Shown: positions 37,287 through 45,803 of the stretch, one piece after another
Numbering within the stretch: position 1 is the stretch's first letter
How the letters are laid out: every line of letters begins with the position of its first letter
Assembly: GCF_001563475.1 (NCBI RefSeq)
Contig: NZ_LPUT01000028.1
Coordinates: 248,001 to 312,000, forward strand
DNA length: 64,000 nt
From: Sporosarcina sp. HYO08
GTDB lineage: Bacteria; Bacillota; Bacilli; Bacillales_A; Planococcaceae
Reading direction: 5' to 3'
The notes under the pieces: generated by a model
Seen by the model: the letters and a program-made list of their open reading frames with translations, nothing else
Told to the model about the DNA's origin: nothing
The model's database searches: none
Made by a program: the position numbers and the translations under genes

Positions 37287-38300
37287 TTGGTGAGAAGAGA
37301 AAAAGAAATAACCGGAAAACAAAAAGCAGCGCTTCTTCTTATATCTCTTGGTCCGGATGTATCCGCATCCGTTTATAAGCATCTTAGTGAAGAGGAAATT
37401 GAACGCTTAACGCTTGAGATTTCGAGTGTTAAAAAAGTTGAATCTGCACTAAAGGAAGAAGTTATTGAGGAATTTCATAATATCGCATTGGCTCAAGATT
37501 ATATTTCCCAAGGCGGCATTGGATACGCTAAAACTGTATTAGAAAAAGCGCTTGGGAAAGAGCATGCCCAATCGATTATTAATCGGCTAACTTCTTCTCT
37601 GCAAGTACGTCCTTTTGACTTTGCAAGAAGGGCTGATCCAGCTCAGCTATTAAATTTCATACAAAACGAGCATCCGCAGACGATCGCCCTCATCTTATCC
37701 TATTTAGATCCCGAGCAAGCGGGGATCATTCTGTCCTCCTTGCCGCAAGAAAAACAAGCGGATATTGCGAGACGTATTGCTGTAATGGATTCAACGTCTC
37801 CAGATGTTATTAGCGAGATTGAAGCAGTTCTTGAAAGAAAGCTGTCTTCTACAGTGGCGCAGGACTTTTCGGACACAGGTGGTGTAGATGCGGTTGTAGA
37901 TGTGCTAAATGGAGTGGACCGCGCAACTGAGAAAACGATTTTAGATGCGCTTGAAATTCAAGATCCCGAGCTGGCAGAGGAAATTCGGAAACGCATGTTT
38001 GTATTTGAGGATATCGTGACACTGGATAATCTTTCTATTCAACGGATTATCCGCGAGTGCGAAAATGATGACTTAATGTTGTCGATGAAAGTGTCAAGCG
38101 AAGAAGTAAAGGATATATTATTCCGTAATATGTCCCAGCGCATGGCAGAAACATTTAAAGAAGAGCTTGAATTTATGGGACCGGTTCGCTTACGTGATGT
38201 TGAAGAAGCGCAAAGCCGGATTGTTAGTACGATTCGCAGATTAGAAGATGCGGGAGAAATTATCATCGCCCGCGGTGGGGGAGATGACATAGTTGTCTAA
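37287..38300 (+). CDS. fliG: Flagellar motor switch protein FliG
   Basis: FliG couples stator force to rotor rotation and sits on FliF. The EHPQTIALILSYL motif in the middle domain and the C-terminal charged helix with IQRIIRECENDDLMLSMK and RMAETFKEELEFMGPVRLRDVEEAQ are diagnostic. TTG at 37287 is nine bases after GGAGG; GTG at 37290 is an equal-frame alternative. The length is about 337. The stop overlaps the fliH start by eight bases. Confidence 0.96.
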   Translation: MVRREKEITGKQKAALLLISLGPDVSASVYKHLSEEEIERLTLEISSVKKVESALKEEVIEEFHNIALAQDYISQGGIGYAKTVLEKALGKEHAQSIINRLTSSLQVRPFDFARRADPAQLLNFIQNEHPQTIALILSYLDPEQAGIILSSLPQEKQADIARRIAVMDSTSPDVISEIEAVLERKLSSTVAQDFSDTGGVDAVVDVLNGVDRATEKTILDALEIQDPELAEEIRKRMFVFEDIVTLDNLSIQRIIRECENDDLMLSMKVSSEEVKDILFRNMSQRMAETFKEELEFMGPVRLRDVEEAQSRIVSTIRRLEDAGEIIIARGGGDDIVV

Positions 38301-39063
38301 TGTATTTCGCTCGGAAAATACGATTCCGCAACAAGGAAATAAAAAAATTGCTATACGCAATCTTTTCTCGCCGCAAGATCTTCCCGAAGAAAAAATATCA
38401 ATGACGGTTATTTATGAGGAACGCGATCGGTTATTACAAGAAGCAAAAATTGCAATTGAACAAGAACAAGCTGAACTTGAGCAAATGCGGCATATCGCAA
38501 CAGAAGATGTTCGGGCCTTACGAGATGCATGGCAACAGGAAAAAGCGACACTCGAGCGGCAAGCTTATGAAGAAGGATTTCAAATTGGCTATGAGGAAGG
38601 CCGCGGTAAAATAATGGCTGATTTGGCCGAGACCATACAACGCGTAAATGATGCAACAAATACATCGAATCATAATGCCGAAGCCTATTTAGAAAGTCAA
38701 GAGCGCGTCATCCTCGATCTTGCCATTCGGTCGGCAGAGCGAATTATTGGGCAATCGCTAAAGCAGGAGGAGGCGACTTACTTATCGATTGTAAAGCAGG
38801 CGTTAAAAGAAGCAAGGGAAATGAAAGAAATTAAACTATACGTTTCACTTGATTATTTTGAGCTTGTTTCTAAAAATCGTTCGGAACTTGCTGCCATTTT
38901 TCCGCCGGATATTCCGTTTCTCATTTTTGCAAACGACGATTTTGAGTCAACACAATGTTATATCGAAACGAATCATGGCCGAATTGTGGTTAGTATCGAT
39001 GAACAGTTAAATGAATTGCGGGAAAAACTTGTGGAGATTTTGGAGAGTGGGGATTCGAGGTGA
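38293..39063 (+). CDS. fliH: Flagellar export regulator FliH
   Basis: FliH binds and restrains the FliI ATPase and delivers it to the export gate. The N-terminal half is a Glu/Gln-rich coiled coil (about 45-115) with GxxxG-like spacing in EEGFQIGYEEGRGKIMADLA. The C-terminal domain has LDLAIRSAERIIGQSL and the closing IVVSIDEQLNELREKLVEIL. TTG at 38293 lies in the fliG end with GGGGGAG upstream. The length is 256. It overlaps fliI by four bases. Confidence 0.92.
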   Translation: MSNVFRSENTIPQQGNKKIAIRNLFSPQDLPEEKISMTVIYEERDRLLQEAKIAIEQEQAELEQMRHIATEDVRALRDAWQQEKATLERQAYEEGFQIGYEEGRGKIMADLAETIQRVNDATNTSNHNAEAYLESQERVILDLAIRSAERIIGQSLKQEEATYLSIVKQALKEAREMKEIKLYVSLDYFELVSKNRSELAAIFPPDIPFLIFANDDFESTQCYIETNHGRIVVSIDEQLNELREKLVEILESGDSR

Positions 39064-40391
39064 AGAAAGCAGCGGAATTGGCGGCAGTCATTCCTACGTT
39101 AAAAACGTATAAAAAGTATGGCCGCGTTGTTCGAGTTGTCGGTTTGATGATTGAATCGCAAGGTCCGGAATGTTCGATAGGAGATGTTTGTCAAATTCAT
39201 CTTCAATCGAACGGATCGGCACATACAAAGATTCAAGCAGAAGTTGTCGGCTTTCGGGAAGAAATTGTCATACTAATGCCTTATACGACACTTCGTACGA
39301 TTTCAAGCGGTTGTTTAGTAGAAGGACTTGGTAAGCCGCTTGAAGTAAAGATCGGTTCAGCACTCATTGGAAAAGTTCTCGATGCGATGGGGAATCCAAT
39401 CGATGACAGTCCGTTACCAAAGGGGTTAACGACAATCCAAACAGAGCAAGAACCACCTAATGCGTTAACAAGGCCGCCAATTGATGCAAAGCTGTCGGTT
39501 GGCGTGAAGGCGATTGACGGCATGCTGACAGTTGGGACCGGACAGCGGGTTGGAATCTTTGCCGGTTCAGGTGTTGGAAAAAGTACATTGCTTGGGATGA
39601 TTGCAAGAAATACAACGGCCGATTTGAATGTCATTGCGTTAATCGGTGAGCGGGGTCGAGAAATTCGAGACTTTATCGAAAGGGACTTAGGTCCAGAAGG
39701 TTTGAGCCGAACAATCGTTGTTGCAGCAACTTCCGATCAACCAGCACTTATGCGTATTAAAGGCGCTTTCACCGCCACTGCGATCGCAGAATATTTTCGT
39801 GATAAAGGATTAAATGTCATGCTCATGATGGATTCCGTTACACGTGTGGCAATGGCACAGCGTGAAGTCGGGTTGGCGGTTGGGGAACCACCCGCTACAC
39901 GAGGATATACCCCATCCGTGTTTTCAATTTTGCCAAGACTTTTGGAACGAACGGGCACTAGTGAAGCGGGAACCATTACTGCTTTTTATACGGTTCTCGT
40001 CGATGGAGATGATATGAACGAGCCGATTGCTGATGCGGTACGAGGTATATTGGATGGACATATCGTTCTTGACCGCACGTTGGCAAATAAGGGACAATAT
40101 CCTGCTATCAACGTATTAAAAAGTGTAAGTCGATTAATGAATCATATTGCGGATAGCAGCCATGTAAAAGCAGCTGAGAGATTACGTGAATTGTATTATA
40201 CATACGAAAAATCAGAGGACCTCATTCAGATCGGTGCTTACAAACGGGGGACTTCTCCTGAAATTGACGAAGCCATCGACTATGAACCTCATATTGTTCA
40301 TTTTCTCAAACAAAGTTTCAATGAAAATGCGTCAATGGAAGCAACAATTGAAGAGTTGAAAGCACTAGCCTTAGGAAGTGAACGCCCATGA
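39060..40391 (+). CDS. fliI: Flagellar export ATPase FliI
   Basis: FliI is the F1-beta-like ATPase that energises type III export. Walker A GIFAGSGVGKST is near residues 161-172. Walker B is in NVMLMMDSVTRVAMAQREVGLAVGEPPATRGYTPSVFS. The closing CTT-like segment ends FNENASMEATIEELKAL. GTG at 39060 overlaps the fliH stop. At 443 residues it has family length. The stop overlaps the fliJ ATG, so H-I-J are translated as a chain. Confidence 0.97.
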   Translation: MKKAAELAAVIPTLKTYKKYGRVVRVVGLMIESQGPECSIGDVCQIHLQSNGSAHTKIQAEVVGFREEIVILMPYTTLRTISSGCLVEGLGKPLEVKIGSALIGKVLDAMGNPIDDSPLPKGLTTIQTEQEPPNALTRPPIDAKLSVGVKAIDGMLTVGTGQRVGIFAGSGVGKSTLLGMIARNTTADLNVIALIGERGREIRDFIERDLGPEGLSRTIVVAATSDQPALMRIKGAFTATAIAEYFRDKGLNVMLMMDSVTRVAMAQREVGLAVGEPPATRGYTPSVFSILPRLLERTGTSEAGTITAFYTVLVDGDDMNEPIADAVRGILDGHIVLDRTLANKGQYPAINVLKSVSRLMNHIADSSHVKAAERLRELYYTYEKSEDLIQIGAYKRGTSPEIDEAIDYEPHIVHFLKQSFNENASMEATIEELKALALGSERP

Positions 40392-40840
40392 AAGCCTTCA
40401 AATATCGTTTTGAAAATGTCTTAAGCTTTCGAGAACAAGAAAAGAAAGAAATTGAAGTAGATTATAATGCAGCTGTTGATGAATTTAAAGCTGTGGCGAC
40501 AGAATTATACGATTTATTAAAACGAAAAGAAGATGTATTACAGGAGCAGCAGGGAAAAATGGCGGTCGGCTTTTCGATGAATGAATTTCATTATTACGCG
40601 AAATTCATCAACAGTTTGGAGAAAAGAATTGACGAGCTTCAAAACCAAGTCATTCAAGCAAGGTCGAAAATGAATTGGTATGAAAATAAGTTATTAAACA
40701 AAACGCTTGAAGTGAAAAAGTTTGAAAAGATGAGAGAAAAGGATCGCGATCAGTATCGTACAGAAATGGAACAGGTTGAAGTGGTTCGTCTTGATGAGCT
40801 ATCAACTGCAATGTTCCGAAGACATGGAATTGGGGGGTAA
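40388..40840 (+). CDS. fliJ: Flagellar export chaperone FliJ
   Basis: FliJ is the coiled-coil stalk of the FliI ring, analogous to the gamma subunit of F1. The 150-residue protein starts FKYRFENVLSFREQEKKEIE and is predicted to be almost wholly helical and charged, ending in TEMEQVEVVRLDELSTAMFRRHGIGG. Weak sequence conservation is normal for this family, so the call leans on position between fliI and ylxF. The ATG overlaps the fliI stop. Confidence 0.92.
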   Translation: MKAFKYRFENVLSFREQEKKEIEVDYNAAVDEFKAVATELYDLLKRKEDVLQEQQGKMAVGFSMNEFHYYAKFINSLEKRIDELQNQVIQARSKMNWYENKLLNKTLEVKKFEKMREKDRDQYRTEMEQVEVVRLDELSTAMFRRHGIGG

Positions 40841-40841
40841 T

Positions 40842-41372
40842 ATGAGGAAACTATTCTGGTTTCTAAGTTCACTGCTTGTAATAGCTGCTATTTTATTCCT
40901 TCTTACGATATTTATGAATCCCTCATTAACCGAAAAAGCGAAAGAGTGGTCAGCAGCACTTCCATTTGTAAACAAAACAGCTGACATAGAGACAGACTAT
41001 GTTGTGCTGGAAGAGCAAATAACTCATTTGAAAGTGGAAAAAGAGGAAAGAGAAGTAAAAATCCAAGAACTCCAGCAATCGCTCCAACAGTATAAAGAGA
41101 AAAATGAAGAATTGCTCATCGTGCAAGAGAAGTTGGAGAATGAGATTGCAGTACTCCAACGTGATCAGCAAAACACAAAGAAAAAATTTCAGGAAATAGT
41201 CATGACATTCGAACAAATGTCAGCAAAATCTGTAGCGCCAATCCTTTTAAAAATGGATGACGCAGAAGCGCTACGTATTTTAACCAGTTTAAAAGCGGAG
41301 CGGGTTGCAGCTATATTAGAGAAAATGCCCCCTGAGGATGGCGCGAAGTATACAACGCTAATGACAAAATAG
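40842..41372 (+). CDS. ylxF: YlxF, membrane-anchored coiled-coil protein (MotE-like)
   Basis: One N-terminal membrane segment (residues 4-24) is followed by a coiled coil (about 55-115). The C-terminal region MSAKSVAPILLKMDDAEALRILTSLKAERVAAILEKMPPEDGAKYT matches the MgtE N-terminal/MotE-like domain. MotE proteins chaperone motor stator parts in alpha-proteobacteria. The role in Bacillales is not established. ATG at 40842 has GGGGGGT directly upstream; an earlier in-frame ATG at 40776 is inside fliJ. The length is 176. Confidence 0.85.
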   Translation: MRKLFWFLSSLLVIAAILFLLTIFMNPSLTEKAKEWSAALPFVNKTADIETDYVVLEEQITHLKVEKEEREVKIQELQQSLQQYKEKNEELLIVQEKLENEIAVLQRDQQNTKKKFQEIVMTFEQMSAKSVAPILLKMDDAEALRILTSLKAERVAAILEKMPPEDGAKYTTLMTK

Positions 41373-41469
41373 TCGTAGTGTAAGAAAGGCGGCGAAAACA
41401 ATCAACATTCAGTCACTGCAATTGCCAATAGGCTTGATGAACCGATCTACTCCTAGTGGGGGTGAGAGA

Positions 41470-42582
41470 ATGGGCGTTGCCTCGGGAACTTTTGGTGCTG
41501 TTTTACAACAGATTACTAATAATCCATGTAATAGCTTCCCTGTTGAACATCAAGTGAATCCCGAAGCCCAGCAGTTCATCCAGTCTGTTCTTCAAGTGAC
41601 GACCTTAGAACAATTAGCAGAAATTATTGGTGAACAGTCAGCTTTGGAAAATGATGCAATGGGAAGTGTTGAACAAAAGGACACGATCATCCCGCTATTG
41701 GAACAATTAGGGGTGGAATTGCCCCAAATCGATCGAATAGACTCCTCTTTGGGGTTGTTGATGGCAATTGACCAATTGGGACAGCCATTTTTCACGGCGT
41801 TGCTTGACTCCCTTGAAGGCAGGGGAGAATTCTCTGAAAAGCAGGTTGCGGCCATTATTGTGGAGCTGAAAATGATTGCACTTCACCTGGTGGAAATTGA
41901 CGGCACTTGGGAACAACAACAAGCAGTGAATACACTTCAAGATCGCTTCAATGGATTAGAAAAACAACTTGACACGATTGGACGAACGAATGAAGGGGTA
42001 AGCCGGCCAATTCAACCTTATTATTTTGGGACAAACCTAGAATCAGTACAGGAAAAAGGTGCAATCCCCAAAAATGGACTGGCAGAAGAAGTGAAAAGTA
42101 TCCCAATGCATACCGTTTCATCGTCTACCAGTGGGCAAATGGTGGATAGGGTAGAGACTGTACACCGTCAAGAAAACTTCATGCGTGATTTACAAATGAT
42201 TTTCAAGCGGTCGAACTTTGGTCAAACAGGTGGCACGCAACGTTTGCTCATCAAATTGTATCCAGAGCAACTTGGACAAATAAGAATTGAGTTATTACAA
42301 TCCAACGGCGTGCTAACCGCTCGTATCCTCACATCTACCACACTAGGAAAAGAATTGTTAGACAGTCAGCTTACTCAGTTAAGGAATGCTTTTGTTCAGC
42401 AAAGCTTACACGTGGAAAGGATTGACATTTCTCAATCGATCCAACAGCCATATAAAAGTGACCGAGACCAATCTTTTAATGAACATTTTGGAAGAGAACA
42501 GCAAGAAACAACTGATGAACAACAAAAAAGTGATAAAGAAGAACAATCATTCGAGGAGTATTTGTTGGAAGTGGAGGTGTGA
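41470..42582 (+). CDS. fliK: Flagellar hook-length control protein FliK
   Basis: FliK measures the hook and switches export specificity through FlhB. The C-terminal domain is recognisable as GGTQRLLIKLYPEQLGQIRIELLQSNGVLTARILTSTTLGKELLDSQLTQLRNAFVQQSLHVERIDI; the N-terminal part is variable, as usual. ATG at 41470 has GGGGGTGAG six bases upstream and is chosen here. However, the frame is open further upstream, and an ideal AAAGGCGG site (41385-41392) faces an ATC at 41401 that would begin xNIQSLQLPIGLMNRS, so the native start may be longer and non-canonical. The gap after ylxF supports this. Confidence 0.85.
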   Translation: MGVASGTFGAVLQQITNNPCNSFPVEHQVNPEAQQFIQSVLQVTTLEQLAEIIGEQSALENDAMGSVEQKDTIIPLLEQLGVELPQIDRIDSSLGLLMAIDQLGQPFFTALLDSLEGRGEFSEKQVAAIIVELKMIALHLVEIDGTWEQQQAVNTLQDRFNGLEKQLDTIGRTNEGVSRPIQPYYFGTNLESVQEKGAIPKNGLAEEVKSIPMHTVSSSTSGQMVDRVETVHRQENFMRDLQMIFKRSNFGQTGGTQRLLIKLYPEQLGQIRIELLQSNGVLTARILTSTTLGKELLDSQLTQLRNAFVQQSLHVERIDISQSIQQPYKSDRDQSFNEHFGREQQETTDEQQKSDKEEQSFEEYLLEVEV

Positions 42583-42585
42583 TCA

Positions 42586-43230
42586 ATGATTGAGGGACAA
42601 ACGGCCATTACACAATCGATGTATCTGATCAATAAAAAAAGAGACGAGCGGCAAACTGGTAATGGTGTCCTTGGCAAAGATGATTTTATGAAACTGCTCA
42701 TTGCACAGCTGCAAAACCAAGATCCGACGAATCCGATGAAAGACAATGAATTCATCGCACAAATGGCACAGTTTTCTTCCTTGGAACAGACGATGAATCT
42801 TGCAAAATCATTTGAAAGTTTCGCGGCAGCTCAGAAACAAGCACAACTGATCCAATATACGAGCTTCGTCGGTCACTCCGTTCGTTGGCATGAACTAACA
42901 GAAGAAATTGATGCAAGCGGTCAACCGATTGTGAATGAAGGCACAAGCGTGATCCGATCTGTTAAGTATGTGGAAGATTCTGTTGTATTTCTTACAGAAG
43001 ACGGGAAAGAGTTGACGCCGGGTAATATTTCGGAAGTGATGAGCGGCGGTCGTTCAAACGGACTTGTGGAAGCGAGCTTGCTCATTGGCAAAACCGTTGG
43101 CTATATGGCAGATGGCGAAGAGAAAACAGGTGAGGTCGTTTCGGTTTCTACAAAAGACGGCAAGATGCAATACGTTTTGGATGATGGGACACGGATCGAT
43201 GGCAATTCTTTCGTTTCAATTACAAAGTAA
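42586..43230 (+). CDS. flgD: Hook-capping scaffold protein FlgD
   Basis: FlgD caps the growing hook and is lost when the hook is complete. The N-terminal motif LGKDDFMKLLIAQLQNQDPTNPMKDNEFIAQMAQFSSLEQ is diagnostic. The C-terminal 100 residues form repeated beta-rich segments ending in YVLDDGTRIDGNSFVSITK, longer than in B. subtilis FlgD. The length is 214. ATG at 42586 follows GGAGGTGTG. It lies between fliK and flgE as expected. Confidence 0.95.
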   Translation: MIEGQTAITQSMYLINKKRDERQTGNGVLGKDDFMKLLIAQLQNQDPTNPMKDNEFIAQMAQFSSLEQTMNLAKSFESFAAAQKQAQLIQYTSFVGHSVRWHELTEEIDASGQPIVNEGTSVIRSVKYVEDSVVFLTEDGKELTPGNISEVMSGGRSNGLVEASLLIGKTVGYMADGEEKTGEVVSVSTKDGKMQYVLDDGTRIDGNSFVSITK

Positions 43231-43248
43231 AAGAGGGGTCTAAAAAAT

Positions 43249-44124
43249 ATGTTACGTTCAATGTATTCAGGTATTTCTGGTCTACGAAACTTTCAAACAA
43301 AACTAGACGTTATTGGAAATAATATTTCCAACGTTAATACATATGGCTTTAAAAAAGGCCGTACGATTTTCAAAGATTTGATTTCACAAACTGTGGCGGG
43401 GGCTTCGGAAGCGACTGATACGCGGGGCGGTGTAAACCCGAAGCAAATTGGACTTGGATCGCAAATTGCCGCGATTGACACGTTGCATACGGCTGGTTCT
43501 ACACAGTTTACAGGCAACACGCTTGATTTGGCAATTTCTGGAGATGGGTTTTTCCAGGTGGCGGATGGTGTTAGAACGGGAACAAACAACGAACTTACAG
43601 GTTTTTCCAATGTGTTATATACGCGGGCTGGGAATTTCTATATGGATCAAGACGGGTATCTTGTCAACTCTGATGGTAAATACCTTGTAGGGTACGCAGC
43701 GGAAATTAGTGGCGGGAATTATGCAATCCCCACTACTAATCCAAAAGAAAAGCCGATACTTATCCCAATAACTGCACAAAGCATGTCTATCGGTCAAGAT
43801 GGAATGGTTACTTTTGTTGATGATAAAGGTGAATTACAAACTGCAGGGCAACTATTACTAGCTAAATTCTCGAATCCGGGCGGACTCACAAAAAATGGCG
43901 GAAATTACTTTGAAGCTTCACCGAACTCGGGTAATCCTACTGTTAATAGCGCTACAACATCCGGCCTAGGCTCCATCAACTCAGGCTTCCTAGAAATGTC
44001 CAACGTTGACCTAGCTGAAGAGTTTACAGAAATGATCGTGGCACAGCGCGGTTTCCAGGCGAATACGAGAATTATTACAACGTCTGATGAAATTCTTCAA
44101 GAGCTCGTGAACTTAAAACGATAA
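43249..44124 (+). CDS. flgE: Flagellar hook protein FlgE
   Basis: FlgE is the hook subunit. The N-terminus LRSMYSGISGLRNFQTKLDVIGNNISNVNTYGFKKGR and the C-terminus SNVDLAEEFTEMIVAQRGFQANTRIITTSDEILQELVNLKR are the shared rod/hook ends. LDLAISGDGFFQV is the family beta motif. At 291 residues it is short, like the B. subtilis hook protein (once called FlgG), and sequence alone could be read as FlgG. The operon position after flgD and before swrD supports FlgE. AGAGGGGT precedes the ATG. Confidence 0.92.
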   Translation: MLRSMYSGISGLRNFQTKLDVIGNNISNVNTYGFKKGRTIFKDLISQTVAGASEATDTRGGVNPKQIGLGSQIAAIDTLHTAGSTQFTGNTLDLAISGDGFFQVADGVRTGTNNELTGFSNVLYTRAGNFYMDQDGYLVNSDGKYLVGYAAEISGGNYAIPTTNPKEKPILIPITAQSMSIGQDGMVTFVDDKGELQTAGQLLLAKFSNPGGLTKNGGNYFEASPNSGNPTVNSATTSGLGSINSGFLEMSNVDLAEEFTEMIVAQRGFQANTRIITTSDEILQELVNLKR

Positions 44125-44140
44125 GGAATGAGTGAGAAGT

Positions 44141-44365
44141 ATGATTAAAGTGACGCGGCTCAATGGTACAACATTCACATTGAACGCGCTATATATTGAA
44201 ACGATCGAGTCATTGCCGGATACAACGATTACATTAACGAATGGAAAGAAATACATTGCACGTGATTCAGCTAAAAAGATAAACGAAAGGGTCCTTGCTT
44301 TTTATCGATCCGTTCATTTATTAGGCGTGGACCCGCCCGTTCGAGGTGATAGCCATGAAGAATAA
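44141..44365 (+). CDS. swrD: SwrD (YlzI, FlbD family), swarming/motor power protein
   Basis: This 74-residue protein has the FlbD-family pattern IKVTRLNGTTFTLNALYIETIESLPDTTITLTNGKKYIARDS. In B. subtilis SwrD raises flagellar motor torque and is needed for swarming. ATG at 44141 aligns with that family; an in-frame start at 44132 adds three residues. The ribosome site is weak (GTGAGAAG). The stop lies 11 bases inside fliL. Confidence 0.9.
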   Translation: MIKVTRLNGTTFTLNALYIETIESLPDTTITLTNGKKYIARDSAKKINERVLAFYRSVHLLGVDPPVRGDSHEE

Positions 44366-44780
44366 AGCACTGACGCTTACATTAATTTTTCTAGTCAGCT
44401 TGACATTAATCGGAATGATTGGCATGTTTTACTACTTCCAATATGACAAAAAAGAACCTAGCGCTAATCCTACTATTGATGAAATTCTTGAAGCATCGGT
44501 CGATGTGGAAGAAATTACAACGAATTTAGCGGGTAAGCAATTCATCCGAATTTCATTGAAGATCCAAACAAACAGTAAACAAGCTGCGAAAGAATTGTCA
44601 AAGAGAGATTTCCAAGTGAAAAATATGATTATTCAAGAGCTTTCCGAAATGACTTCCGCGGACTTGGAAGGGAAGTCAGGTAAGCAAAAATTTGAAGAGG
44701 CCGTTCGGGCGCAAATAAACGCTTTAATGCAAAGCGGCGAAGTGCAAAAAGTATATATTGTTTCGTCTATGATCCAATAA
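44355..44780 (+). CDS. fliL: Flagellar basal-body-associated protein FliL
   Basis: FliL is a single-pass inner-membrane protein that surrounds the stator. The membrane segment is at about residues 7-29 (LTLTLIFLVSLTLIGMIGMFYYF). The periplasmic-side stomatin-like domain contains LAGKQFIRISLKIQTNSKQAAKELSKRDFQVKNMIIQELSEM. ATG at 44355 has GAGGTGAT upstream; a GTG at 44346 is inside it. The length is 141. It overlaps swrD and precedes fliM by 24 bases. Confidence 0.94.
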   Translation: MKNKALTLTLIFLVSLTLIGMIGMFYYFQYDKKEPSANPTIDEILEASVDVEEITTNLAGKQFIRISLKIQTNSKQAAKELSKRDFQVKNMIIQELSEMTSADLEGKSGKQKFEEAVRAQINALMQSGEVQKVYIVSSMIQ

Positions 44781-44804
44781 CCGTATAAGAAGGAGGTCGT
44801 TCAA

Positions 44805-45803
44805 GTGCCCGGGGAAATATTATCGCAAAATGAAATTGATGCGCTTTTATCTGCGTTATCGACTGGAGAAATGTCTGCAGAAGAAATGAAAAAAGAAGAA
44901 CAAACCCGGAAAGTCAAAGTTTACGACTTTAAACGAGCCCTTCGGTTTTCAAAAGACCAAATACGAAGTTTAACCCGTATTCATGAAAATTTTTCAAGAC
45001 TGTTAACGACTTATTTTTCGGCACAGCTTCGCACATACGTCCAAATTAATGTCGCTTCTGTCGATCAAATTCCATTCGAAGAGTTTATCCGATCGATCCC
45101 GAACATGACGCTTATTACGATTTTCGAAGTTCCACCTTTAGACGGCAATATCTTAATGGAAGTCAATCCGAAAGTTGCTTATTCGATGTTGGATCGTTTA
45201 ATGGGGGGGACTGGGGATAGTACAGAAACCGTTGAGAATTTCACTGAAATAGAAACAAAGATTTTAACAAATTTATTTGAACGTTCCTTCGATAATTTAC
45301 AAGAAGCATGGGCTAGCATTATCCAAATAGATCCTTATTTAAAGGAGTTAGAAGTTAACCCGCAATTTCTCCAAATGATATCGCCAAATGAAACAGTTGT
45401 CGTCATTTCTTTCAACACCGTAATTGGAGAATCAAGCGGTATGATTAATATTTGTATTCCACATGTGGTGCTAGAGCCGATCGTCCATAATTTGTCGGTG
45501 CGTTATTGGATGCAATCGAACAAAAAAGAACCAACGGCGGAACAAAGCTTACAAATCGAAAAGCAGTTGAAAAATACGCAGCTTTCAATCGCCGCAGAAC
45601 TTGGTAACGGTCAGATGACTGTGGATGATTTCCTACACTTACAAGTAGGTGACGTCATTTCGTTAGACCAAAAAATCAACGAGCCGCTATTGGTTAAAAT
45701 TGGCAATGTGCCAAAATTTACAGCACAACCTGGGCAATCTAAAAATCGGATGGCTGTCCAAGTAATAGAAAGTTTGACAGGGGAGGGAAATGCCGATGAG
45801 TGA
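44805..45803 (+). CDS. fliM: Flagellar motor switch protein FliM
   Basis: FliM receives phosphorylated CheY and connects FliG to the C-ring. The N-terminal CheY-binding peptide is ILSQNEIDALLSALSTG. The middle domain starts YDFKRALRFSKDQIRSLTRIHENFSR, and the SPOA domain closes the protein with HLQVGDVISLDQKINEPLLVKIG. GTG at 44805 follows AAGGAGGTCG. The length is 332. The stop overlaps the start of fliY by eight bases. Confidence 0.97.
   Translation: MPGEILSQNEIDALLSALSTGEMSAEEMKKEEQTRKVKVYDFKRALRFSKDQIRSLTRIHENFSRLLTTYFSAQLRTYVQINVASVDQIPFEEFIRSIPNMTLITIFEVPPLDGNILMEVNPKVAYSMLDRLMGGTGDSTETVENFTEIETKILTNLFERSFDNLQEAWASIIQIDPYLKELEVNPQFLQMISPNETVVVISFNTVIGESSGMINICIPHVVLEPIVHNLSVRYWMQSNKKEPTAEQSLQIEKQLKNTQLSIAAELGNGQMTVDDFLHLQVGDVISLDQKINEPLLVKIGNVPKFTAQPGQSKNRMAVQVIESLTGEGNADE

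Noticed and set aside
43249..44124. Annotation as distal rod protein FlgG
   Set aside because: Sequence alone allows it, but the place between flgD and swrD and the length fit the short Bacillus-type hook protein FlgE.
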